Part shown: one piece after another, positions 1 through 10,200 of the stretch | How the letters are laid out: every line of letters begins with the position of its first letter | How positions within the stretch are numbered: the stretch's first letter is position 1 | Source of the DNA: Branchiostoma floridae | Taxonomy: Eukaryota > Chordata > Leptocardii > Amphioxiformes > Branchiostomatidae | Length of the DNA: 64,000 bases | NCBI RefSeq assembly: GCF_000003815.2 | Contig: NC_049990.1 | Coordinates: 4,341,803 to 4,405,802 of the forward strand | Reading direction: 5' to 3' | Position numbers and translations under genes: made by a program | Notes under the pieces: generated by a model | Seen by the model: only the letters and a program-made list of their open reading frames with translations | The model's database searches: none | What the model was told of the DNA's origin: nothing

Positions 1-66
1 GAGTTTAGCCGGCAGAGGAGTTATTGGCCACATATGTGGCCAATAACTCCTCTGCTGGCTAAACTC
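1..66. repeat. Near-perfect 66-bp palindrome
   Basis: The first 33 bases are the reverse complement of the next 33, with one mismatch (GCCGGC against GCTGGC). The centre is CACATATGTG and there is no loop. It lies at the window edge, so it may be part of a larger fold-back element. Confidence 0.85.
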
Positions 67-1657
67 CTTCCGATTTGCCACAGCAAGATCTGCTTGGAGA
101 TTAAGTGGCCACCGCACTTCCATGCATAGTCTAGTTTGTCTCCAATAAGTCTAGTTTGGCTTGTTGGGTCAAGTACAGAGAAATCTAGATAAATGGAAAG
201 TTGAACACGCATGATACGATTTCGTCAATCCTGATGATTTGAGTGTTCTACTATGAAGAGAAAAACATTTTTTTGTGGCAGCTGTGGACAAAACCTTTCA
301 TTCGATGAAATTGTCCGGTGTTTTTTCCAATTTCATACTCGATTTGTAGCCAACATACAATAAGAATAACAGAAAGAATCTTGTGGGGAGTGAGGCGAAA
401 AACAAGACACAAGATAGTAAAACCAAGAAGATTATTGGGTCCTTGGCAAAAGTCAGGAAAAATGCTGCCCCTGCCTGGCCGACCGGGAAAGAAGACGGCA
501 AGAAATACTTGTAATTTTCGTGCCTTTTACCGCTAAGTATAGCTGATTAACTACATTTTATGATCTGTCAAGTATCGGAGAAGCCATGTTGGGTAGAAAT
601 TTTAATTTTCTACATCGTTTTAGAAGACTTGCGGTTCTGTTCTATCGGAAACGCCTCTACTTTGAACTTCACCTAACATGACCTTTCTGTTTGCATGCGC
701 TCATTTATGACGTCACGACCAACTTGTTCAACTATGTCCGCACTAATCAACTTCGTTGTTACGTCGATTGTTTTTTATCACAAAGATGATAATTCCGTGT
801 ATTTAAACGATGGAATTTGTATTGTGACCTCATAAAGGATTTCTTTTCCAAGGGAATGACCTGCCATGTGCAAAAGTTCAGGTAAGTTGTGCACAACTTA
901 CGGGGTTTTGGTGTGCTCGGCAACTCGAAAGTTTCAACGACGTGCATTAGGTCGCTATGGTAACGGTTACGTTAGCAAATATACGCTTTCACAAAAACTC
1001 TTTAACTAGCATCACTCAAAAAACACTTCGTCACTAAAAAAATTCCTACTTTTAGGAGAACGCTTAGATAAACATCGGAATTTGAGGTATGACCATGCAG
1101 CACCTTTTGTGTCCGTGACATACTAGTTACGCTTTCCTTAGTTAGGGGGAGGGGGGCAGGTTTTCAACAATTGCTGTCAAACGTCCAAGAAATTGAATTA
1201 AATCCACTGGTCGTCTTTCTAAAGCCTCCTAACTCATTTACGCCTCTTGAGAAGATTGCCAAGAGCTGCAGAGGTTAGTAGGTAAGGGGTGAAGTTTTGT
1301 GCCAGGCGTGCCAAAGGACCGTATTTATAACACATGGTAATCGTCAGGCGTGAAGGGCGAATAGTATTGTAATATGGGGACTCAGTGTTGAATGACACTG
1401 GCTTGTTTTGCCGTCGGCTAAACAGGAAAAAACAAGATCCTGTCGCTCAAAGATAAGCGTAGTCTAACTCAATAATGTTGTAATAAGGTGTATATGGTTG
1501 AAAATGACGGAAAATATTGGCCAGAACTTCGGATGATGCTGTACACGTCCATTGCTAACTCCACCAGGTAGTGTATTTGAAACGTCAGAGTTCTCTAAGC
1601 TATTAAGAGCTTAGAGAACACGGAAATTGTTCTTGAAATATAAATAAATAGATTCCT
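67..1657. other. Non-coding stretch left of the first gap
   Basis: I see no exon with convincing codon content or splice sites on either strand. The only clear structure is a 12-bp perfect stem with a 6-base loop at 1590-1619 (GTTCTCTAAGCT, then AGCTTAGAGAAC). It may be intron or upstream DNA of the ENPP gene, whose earlier exons are not visible. Confidence 0.5.
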
Positions 1658-1757
1658 NNNNNNNNNNNNNNNNNNNNNNNNNNNNNNNNNNNNNNNNNNN
1701 NNNNNNNNNNNNNNNNNNNNNNNNNNNNNNNNNNNNNNNNNNNNNNNNNNNNNNNNN
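1658..1757. other. Assembly gap (100 N)
   Basis: Run of N. An upstream ENPP exon could lie in it. Confidence 1.
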
Positions 1758-1837
1758 CCCCCAAGTGTAGTGAGATACCACCTAAACTAACCGAAACGAC
1801 ATTTTACCAATTTTTTACCATTTCGTTCCCTGTGCAG

Positions 1838-4609
1838 ACGTACCCAGGCTACCCTCCGCTGCTATCCGAACACGGCTGGGACCCGAGGCTACCGGACATG
1901 AGGGCCTACTTCCGCGCCTTCGGACCCAGCTTCAAGGCGGACTTTGACGTAAGTTTCAACCTTACAGGGAAGGAAATAAAACATCAATGGAAAAAAGAAC
2001 AAAAGAGGACTGTGACCTAAGTTTCAACCTCACACGAGGGTCGGCAAAGAAAACGTCAACAAAAAGAACAAACGAGAACTATGACGTAAGTTTCAATCTT
2101 TCAGGGGGACCAACAATTACCGTATTTTTCACTAAGAAAACATCAATGGAAAAAGACGAAAGACAATGTAGTAGCGCCATCAAGAATATGTAACTTAATG
2201 TGTTAGTACTAGTGCCACCGCAATGACAAAAAGAATTTCAGAATGAAATCATGGGCGTGAACAGTATAATACTATAACGTTTTTTTTTTAGAAAAAAAGA
2301 ACATATACGGCCAACTTCCAACTTACTTTTCAGCAGTAATAGATTTTACAACACATGTCCTCTTCTATATCTTATAATGGGAATATATATCGATCAACAC
2401 GTTGTCAATTTCAAGAGGCAGTCACGACTAGAAGATAAGGAAAGGTTCTCTACATCTATCGTGGGTGGAATTTCTAATCCGTTAGGAGCGTCTTCATCAG
2501 ATTATACATTCTATCCATCAGATTGTTTCAAACCAAGCCATGACGCACGTGCTACAGATCGTTTGGCCTGATGATCATTTACAAACCATCGCCGCGTGCA
2601 TTCAAAGGTGCTACCAACCCCCGTAACGACTGAAGGTGCACTCTCACCGCCACCGGACGTTGGGCACGCTTGCGGCATTCCTGCGTTCGTTCACTGCGTC
2701 ACTGTTTTGTTGTTTTCGCCGATTTTTTATAATTCAGATATTGCGTAATACGTAAAAGTATAACATAGAAGACGACAAAATACACAAAAAGTAAGAAAAT
2801 TCGTTGAGTATCTTTCGAACCCCGCAATGCCGCAAGCGTGCCCCACGTCCGATGAGAGTGCAAACTGATGCCGTGTTTCTGATTAAGGTTCTGAAAGATA
2901 GGGGCATGAACTATAAAGGTTGCATTTGAAAAAAGAACTATTTGGTCGAAGTGATGATGAAGATACAGGTAAGAACTGTAAAGCTGAGAAGCATCAGCCC
3001 ACTGGTATTTTTATAATAGTAGTTCAATTAAGCAGCTTCACATTGTACAAGCACAATTTTCTATCGCAACGTTGATAAAAATGACAGGCTAATACAAACC
3101 AACCGGTTCCCCGACATAAATCCGAAACAGCATTTTGTGTACCAAGACAGTTGAACTTTGCAGAAAACGTGCATATGGCTGTCCCCGAAAATGCCAGAGG
3201 TTAGCGATCGTACGACGATCGCACGACCTATGTGACCGCGCCCTAACATATAAAGGAAAGATGACATATTTTTCGAGGCCTCGCTAGTTGAACAAATTTG
3301 GTATCAAAAGGCTACAGTTGTGGGGAGAATGTTACGTCAAGTCGAGGCCATCCCTGTTGACTAGCGTCCAGACTCCAGATTGATGGAGAGGCATATTCAG
3401 AAAACCATCACATGGTCTGTGGCTAGTTCTGGTCTACAGAATGCCAAATTGACTGTTTCAAACGCCTTTCTGCACGCGTTAACACGTGTGGGCCCCACAC
3501 ACCCGGATAAGATGTAACGTGATAAATGTCTTCTATCTCCTGGCGCTGGTACAGAGACTGAGCCCCATTTTACGGTCTGGAGAAGTTCTCTATCTGCGGA
3601 ATGATAAATTGGTTGTATCTTTCTAGGTTCCGCCTGGTGTATCACGAGTGTTTCTGTATCAATAGTTACGTGCTGCTATATACATGTACATGGATTTATG
3701 AGCGAAGTCTAGTAGTTAGCGACATTGCCTCTGGACCAAGTGGTTGGGAGTTGTTTGTTTGTTTGTTTGTTTGTTTTATCTAGATCTTCATTAGTGTATA
3801 CATAATTTTATCACACTATTCTTTCTGGGGTCTATTTAAGTACAAATAATGAAATTTAAAACCCATACAACAATACAGAAAATTAAACGTAATAATTGTC
3901 ATTGTCAATTAAACATACGACTAAATTTATATGACTAAATTAAGGATCAGCGATCACCCACTCCAAATTGAAGCTGGCAGATACACCCGAACTCCTCCTG
4001 ACGATAGAATATGCATGTTTTGAAATAAGAGTGTCAGATGTATAGAAAATCTATTTACATACTGATGTAATAATTGTCATTGTCAATTAAACATACGTCA
4101 TACAAAATTAAACGTAATAATTGTCATTGTCAATAATATGAAGTGGACGGTTGTTTTAAATTGCAATATTTTGAAATATTGCAGTTTCAAACCACTGTCC
4201 GTAGACTTGATATCCCTAATTAAACCTATCTTTATAAACAGCGGATATAGATCACCCCACGGATAAAGGTGAACTAGCGTTAGTAATATTTGTAATATTG
4301 TCTAAGACTGTTGAATTCATGCTCTGGCGACTTCATCAGTATAAAGCAACTCTTGTCTTTCTGTACCCTTCGTCTACATGTAATAATATTTTATATCCCT
4401 AGGTGGCGCCATTCGAATCGGTTAATCTCTACCCTCTCATGTGCCAAGTGCTGGGCGTGGCACCGGCTCCGAACAACGGCTCCCTCTCATTGGTCGGGAG
4501 CATGCTACGAGATGACGTCAGCAGTGGACAACTCGCCGTAGTAAACACGGCGGCTGTAACTATGGCAACTGCAGCCGCCATCTTGTTAGGTTGTCAGACT
4601 TACTCTTAA
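1838..4609 (+). CDS. ENPP-family ectonucleotide pyrophosphatase/phosphodiesterase, last two exons
   Basis: Two exons in phase 0 are seen. The first is 1838-1948 (acceptor CCTGTGCAG, donor GACGTAAGT). The second is 4403-4609 (acceptor ATCCCTAG, stop TAA at 4607). The first exon encodes SEHGWDPRLPDMRAYF and then FGPSFK, which fits the late catalytic segment of ENPP proteins (HGY/W...MR..F...GP.F). The second encodes NLYPLMCQVLG...PAPNNGS, the typical ENPP closing motif, then SSG and a hydrophobic stretch of about 20 residues with only a short tail. That end could be a membrane anchor or a GPI signal. ENPP enzymes hydrolyse phosphodiester or pyrophosphate bonds of extracellular nucleotides and lipids with two zinc ions. 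The catalytic threonine and most of the domain lie in earlier exons outside the window or in the gap. I cannot assign the subtype; ENPP4/5/6-like is most likely. Confidence 0.82.
1946..2110 (+). repeat. Tandem copies of the ENPP splice-donor region
   Basis: The donor context GACGTAAGTTTCAACCTTAC at the exon end recurs about 66 bp later as GACCTAAGTTTCAACCTCAC (around 2012) and again near 2080 as GACGTAAGTTTCAATCTTTC. Each copy is followed by related A-rich sequence with ACATCAATGGAAAAA or AACGTCAAC. Copies 1 and 3 keep a consensus GTAAGT donor and copy 2 has lost it. Confidence 0.75.
2634..2870. mobile_element. MITE-like element with inverted termini (GTGCACTCTCA)
   Basis: The left end reads GGTGCACTCTCAC, then GGACGTTGGGCACGCTTGCG and GCATT. 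The right end contains the reverse complement (AATGC, CGCAAGCGTGCCCCACGTCC, TGAGAGTGCA). The arms are about 45 bp with a few differences, separated by about 140 bp of AT-rich DNA. No coding capacity. The flanks ACTGAAG and ACTGATG could be a degraded target duplication. Confidence 0.6.
3080..3245. mobile_element. Partial copy of the GGTYACATA-type MITE
   Basis: The segment with TTGAACTTTGCAGAAAACGTG, TTAGCGATCGTACGACGATC and the end CCTATGTGACCGCGCCCTAA matches the longer copy at 9913-10131 and the one at 16215-16374. Only the right terminus is recognisable. Confidence 0.5.
3752..3900 (-). mobile_element. Possible LINE 3' tail ending in (CAAA)n
   Basis: Read on the minus strand, AT-rich sequence with CTAATGAAGATCTAGATAAA ends in (AAAC)n. 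This resembles the tail of the LINE fragment at 50110-50700, which ends GGAGATTCCTAATAAACAAA. No coding part remains, so this is tentative. Confidence 0.35.
3886..4140. repeat. Three copies of TAATAATTGTCATTGTCAAT
   Basis: The 20-mer TAATAATTGTCATTGTCAAT occurs three times in the ENPP intron (near 3890, 4068 and 4110), mostly followed by TAAACATACG or a variant. It looks like local duplication in AT-rich DNA. Confidence 0.65.
4143..4202. repeat. Short fold-back hairpin
   Basis: GGACGGTTGTTTTAAATTGC AATATTTT is followed almost at once by GAAATATTGCAGTTTCAAAC CACTGTCC. This gives a stem of about 28 bp with a few mismatches and essentially no loop, the same style of structure as at 1-66 and 33493-33544. 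Confidence 0.65.
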
Positions 4610-5308
4610 TTTTACCAAGGAGCTTTGATGAAACGAACACAATACATTGTATTATATTTTAAAGAAGAGTGCTTTATTGGTCTTATTCGATTTAGACAAA
4701 AAAAAGTTTAACTTTACACTAGCCATAACATTGGGATAGGGTTAACATAAGACAAAACCGTCTCAAAAATAACATTACGGACCAATGTTCGTTTGACCCG
4801 GAAATCATCAACAGAACGTACCTGTATGTTACACAACCTAATCAATCAAATCATATCAATACAAAGAATGTATAAACCTTACAGTGTGTGAAATATAAAG
4901 AACGTTTTTACAAACGTGTGAGTCCAAGCAGTGAGTCAATGACCTGTAGAATCGAAACTTAATCGAAGTGGGGCAAAGGGTAACTTTAAACGGAACACTA
5001 TACATTAACGCTGAACTCTGAGCTTCCTCATAACAGCCTGCGTAGTTTGTGGTGCTTCCCGCGAGCTACGCTGCCCTTTTAAAAAGAAAAGTAAATGCCA
5101 TATGGTCATGTATGCAACAGAAAACAGTATGCATATTGAACAGTACCAGTAGTGTATATGATTGTCGTCACAACATTTAAAGGTTTAACAGAAACTTTCC
5201 TTAGGACAAAAGGGAGTCCTGCAGAGAGACGTGGCGTGAGTACTAAATCTATGCTTGGCGTTTGAATTCTACTCAGTGACGCAATGCCTATGATTGTACA
5301 CTTTGCAC
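4610..5308. other. 3' flank of the ENPP gene
   Basis: AT-rich sequence directly after the stop at 4609 should contain the 3' UTR. I see no clear AATAAA close to the stop and no other gene. Confidence 0.4.
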
Positions 5309-5714
5309 TTGGGGTGGGTATCGGTACATTGTACCGGCACAAAATCGGTTTTTCTTATGGAAAAACCGGACCTGAAAAAAATCGATGGACCGGATGTTGG
5401 ACCTATCAAAAAATGAACAGATTATATGATCAGGAATTCAAAAGTTTTGGGGGGTCTTACCGGTCGAAGAAAATAACAAGAGTGAAGTAGAGTAAAGTTT
5501 ATAGTCATTTCTACCTAGGGGCTTTGATGAAAACTTGTTTCTACAAAGTTTTACAGTCAATCGTACTTGTAGGGCAGAAATAGACCATTGTTTTGAGTAT
5601 TGTCCATTCACATGTTTTCACCTACTGAATCAGGTCCAGGTCCGGACCTGGACCTGATCCGCGGGACCTGAACCGGACCTGGATTTTCTGTACCGGTACC
5701 GGTACCCACCCCTA
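5309..5714. mobile_element. Non-autonomous hAT-like MITE, copy A
   Basis: The ends TTGGGGTGGGTATCGGTACA and GTACCGGTACCCACCCCTA are inverted repeats of the TAGGGGTGGG type known for hAT elements. The element is flanked on both sides by CTTTGCAC (5301-5308 and 5715-5722), an 8-bp target-site duplication as expected for hAT. The interior has short palindromic GGTCCGGACC blocks. No transposase ORF. It is in opposite orientation to the copy at 31815-32253. Confidence 0.8.
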
Positions 5715-5722
5715 CTTTGCAC

Positions 5723-6386
5723 AATTTAACGACAGCTCTATGTACAGGATTAGGTTCTTTGATTCAGCTGCAGCCCCGTGGATAAAAGTAGTCTCTACCA
5801 AACTATTCGTTATATGTCACTTGAAAAATTGGCCAAGGAGACAAATAACTTGCCAGAGGAGATAGCCGATCAGAGGAGAAAAGCTTGCTAACTTCGGACT
5901 GACTCTCCAATTATTCCCTTTTTTGACGAATTCTACTCTCCATACCCCCGTACAAACGCCTGTTAGAGGCTAGATGAAAACAAACATGGCGCACTTCTGC
6001 ATAAAGATACAATTCTGCATAAAGATACACCTTCACCAAAGTGCCAGAGCCCTCAACAAAATGAGGTTGGCGCTTAAAAGGGAGAAGAAGAAGAAGACTT
6101 AAAAGTCTGCCCGATGTTAGGGTACCAGACGTTACGTCAATATATTATGGGTTGTGATACTAAGATCTTATCAACAACAAAACAGCTTTGATAAGGTAAC
6201 GCACTTAAATAGTCTAGAGTAGAGTAGATTCATCCCTCAAGCTAGCTACCCGACATCTTGCACACTGCAGTCGTCCCTCAGCAAGACATCTGGAGCCGCA
6301 TAGTTCAAGTTTTGAGCTTTTATTCAGCCTTTCGGCCAAACTAGTTTTGCTACGTACAGCTTCTTCAGTGGCCACTAATGGAAAGA
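5723..6386. other. Intergenic stretch
   Basis: Ordinary AT-rich sequence. GCATAAAGATACAATTCT and its near repeat GCATAAAGATACACCTTC occur around 6000, with a short AGAAGAAGAAG run near 6090. No gene seen. Confidence 0.4.
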
Positions 6387-6486
6387 NNNNNNNNNNNNNN
6401 NNNNNNNNNNNNNNNNNNNNNNNNNNNNNNNNNNNNNNNNNNNNNNNNNNNNNNNNNNNNNNNNNNNNNNNNNNNNNNNNNNNNNN
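6387..6486. other. Assembly gap (100 N)
   Basis: Run of N. An upstream exon of the receptor gene could be hidden here. Confidence 1.
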
Positions 6487-7284
6487 GGAATGCAGAACAG
6501 ATGTGACTTGGCAGAGGGACAAAAAACTGGTCCCTGAAAATTTGTGGGGTTAGTAGGGTTTAGACTAAATGCCTGACAGCTACAAGTGTTTACATCTGTC
6601 AACATGCAGCTAATGGTACCAGGCATACAATAGTCAGGAAATTTTCTTGTTTTTTTGTTTATTTTGAAAGGGTTTTTAGCCAGAATATTCTCAATTTCTT
6701 AAAACATCATCAACTCAGTGCTTTGGATCATCAGGCACCAATTTTGGCACCTCATGATACTGATGATAGAATGATGTTATATGGTTAGTCTAGTGACAAT
6801 GAGTACAATGGTTTAATTCAATGAAAAATGGCCACAAAGTTTAGAGTTATAAAATAATATTGTCAATTATATCTTCTCAGTAATGTTTTTGCTGTTGTTG
6901 ATTATCAACATTCATTTAAATGTGGCAGTGTTAAAAATTGTTCAGTGTATGAAATGACTAGAAATAACGTTATCTACTAGTAACTTAAGCCTTCTTCATT
7001 CTCAGAAGTTTTTGTAAGATTTTAGCATTATTATCTGATAAAACTTGCTAGTATCTTATATTAGGGTTAAGGAATTGTTGGTCAAGGAATACCCCTCAAC
7101 TATTCTAACTCGTGGATGCTAACAACTTCTTTATCTTGATATCTTTAGGTCTGAAAAAGGGACCCCATCCTTTTGAACCTTCAACATAACAGTGGAGCAA
7201 CAGCACCTTCACAGCTCACTCACTCCACCTAGTGACCATCCTCAGTACTGCAACCCACTACCACCTCCACAACCAAGCAGCAGA

Positions 7285-10200
7285 ATGGAGAACCAACCCA
7301 ACACTGTTACCAATCCTATGACCACTCAGGGCCTCCAACCGTTGGCTTATCAGCAAGGTTATATAGTCCAACAACAGCAACCTTCGCAACCTTACAGACT
7401 GCCTAGTCCTATACAGCCAGAATTCCCTGTGATCACAAACAACTTTCCCGTCGGCAACGTTACTCAATCCCAGATGATGCAGCCAAGAGGTAATGATTGT
7501 GTACTACAGAGAAACAGCGGTGGGTCCACTGCGCTGATCTCACCACAGTACTTTCCATTCCAAGTCGTGAGGCCGTATTACAGTCCTCACAGACCCCAGC
7601 CACATGCCGCCATGCCTTATGCCAGAAACTATACTGATCAGAACATGGAAGTTAGGACAGCAATGACAGATCCCCAGACAGGCGCTTGGAATAGAATGCA
7701 GCAGCCGGTGTATGAAGAATCCCCACAGAAGGGGACAGGCACCGAGGAATCAGCACCATGGACAGCTAACCAGCAGATGAAACAGGCAGCCAATGTTGGG
7801 GCAGCCTCCTCAGGCTCAGGGCACAAGGTTTGTTTATACTCTATAGATTTATATATAAGTTATAACTCAAGTGTGAGTTAACTTGCCTCAGAGATCAGGC
7901 AGATTTGAATGTTATCTATTGGAAGCCTGAATCACCTCATTTTCTTAACTTTTGGCGCATTTTGCATTGAAACATGTGTTTGTCATGGGAATGACATACT
8001 GTAAATGCATTTAAGTTCGCGGAGATTTTTTTTCGCAGTAGCGGGAAAATGGACTTTTTGCAGTGGTTTTAATTTCACCGCAGCACCATGTACTGTAGTC
8101 TCTTACTCACTGTTATGGAGAAATGTTCACGGTGGTTTTAATTTCGCGGTTAAGAGGCCTCCGCGAAAACCGCCAACCTTAATCCACCGCGAAAGTTTCT
8201 GCAATTACAGTAAATGAAATACAGTGTATTCTGCATCACCCCTAGTCCCAGCCTTCAACCGCCTGGCGCAGTCGGCATGGTACCTCAAATGATACAGAAT
8301 ACATCATATTGTATTCTATTGTATATGTCAGATCTTTTGCTGAAGTCTTTGTTTCCTGTCCTGTTTAGCCGCCCTGTGCAGTCTGCCACTGTCCATCCAC
8401 CGGTCTGCACTATGGAGTGTACGCCTGTGAGGGGTGCAAGTCCTTTTTCCACAGGGCACATAAAAGAGGTAGGAAATGTCTTCTCTAATGGGTTTGTTCA
8501 AAGCAATTTACAAGTGGGTAGAGTGTTTGCCTTGCAGTTGGTAGGTCGCAAGTTTGATCCCTGGCCTAGTATGACATAAAAGACACCAAACTACACAAGG
8601 CGTAAAAAGAATAGTCATGGGAATTATTTGTGTACATTTGTATATTTTTTACTTAGTAATATGCATTTCAAAGTTGTCCCCAGTTTGGAAATGTGACGTT
8701 AGCCTAAACAGATAAGTAGTGGTCTTGGACCACAAGTTAGCAACCATGCACTGGGTCTTCTGCACCTCAATGTATGCCGAGAATAAGCATGACGATAAAT
8801 ATGTTTTCAGTGTTTTAAAACCAAGTCTTTTCCACCTTGCAGCCCACCCCTACGTGTGCCCGGCCAACAACAACTGTGTGATTGACCGCAGGCTGAAGAA
8901 AAACTGTCCTGCCTGCCGACTCAAGAAGTGCCTGGCTATGGGCATGTCTTTTGAAGGTAGGGGAACAATTAGGTTGGCTAGAAAATAGAATAACCCGCTT
9001 TACAATCTGAGACTCACACTCAAATAGGAGATTTTTAACATGATATACAATCAACTATTTTTTCAGATATCTAGAATGGAGAGCAACATTCTGAAAGTTA
9101 AACTAATTTCTGACTCAAAAATTCTGTTTACCCCAAATTTGACTGTCCAACTCTAGTCTCCGGATCTGTCACTCATGATCATCATTTTTGCTGAGAGATA
9201 TTAGTCAGTAATGTAGTATACATTTTAGCATTAATATTCTGTCTACTGTGTGTAAGGACGGTTTTTCTTTGATTTCTTTTTTAAAACTAATATTGCACAT
9301 TTGTAACATGCAAAAAGCGCTCTGTTACTTTTAAACCCTTTCTTGTACATTCTGCAGAACATGCTGTACCCAACAGAGCAACCAAGAAGAAACCCAAGAA
9401 GACCAAACGATCTCCCAAGAGGGCAAAAAAATCTCACCCCGACCCCCCTGCAGAAGAAACACCCCCCGAGCAACAACTCATAGTGAGCCCCACCCTCCCC
9501 CTGTATAACCCCACGGTGCCGCTGATCTCACATCTCGTCAGTATTGAGCCTAACCCCATCCTGACGGGGTACAACCCACAGTGCACACCCACTGAGGGGT
9601 ATCTCATGGCACTGGTCACAGATCTGGCCAACAGGGAGATAGAAGGGCTGGTGGACTGGGCTGCACGGCTGCCAGGTGTGTATACTACTGTAAATGCAGA
9701 AATGTTCGCGGTGGATTAATGTTCGCGGTTTTCACGGCGGCCGCTTCACCGCAAATTTAAAACCACCGCGAATATTTTTCCATAACAGTAAGAGACTACA
9801 GTGCATGGTGCTACCGCGAAATTAAAACCACCGCGAAAAGTCCATTTTCCCGCTACCGCGAAATTTAATCCCCGCGAACTTAAATGCATTTACAGTATTA
9901 GGATTCTTGATAAGGGTACGGTCACATACTTGTAAGTCATTCAATCATCATATGATTTTGATGCAATATGATTTTTAACCAAGCTGTGACAGAACCAACC
10001 ACTTACAAGGATCTAAGACATCCTTTTGTGCAGCAAGCCAGCTGAACTTTGCAGGAAACATGCATGGCTGCCGCCCAAAATTCTAAGTTAGCTATTGTAC
10101 AATGATCTCACGACATATGTAACCACACCCTAATATTATAACTACATTCATTGCCAATAGTTAATCAGAACACTATGTTCTGCAATAGAGACTGCGCTGC

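Noticed and set aside
6214-6626. ORFs running through N runs
   Set aside because: They exist only because N was translated as X.
7192-7284. Receptor start at 7192
   Set aside because: It is a GTG. The first ATG is 7285, though a spliced upstream exon remains possible.
8214-8579. ORF of 121 codons over the first zinc-finger exon
   Set aside because: It reads the exon in the wrong frame; the finger (CAVC...CEGCKSFF) is in another frame between splice sites 8369 and 8468.
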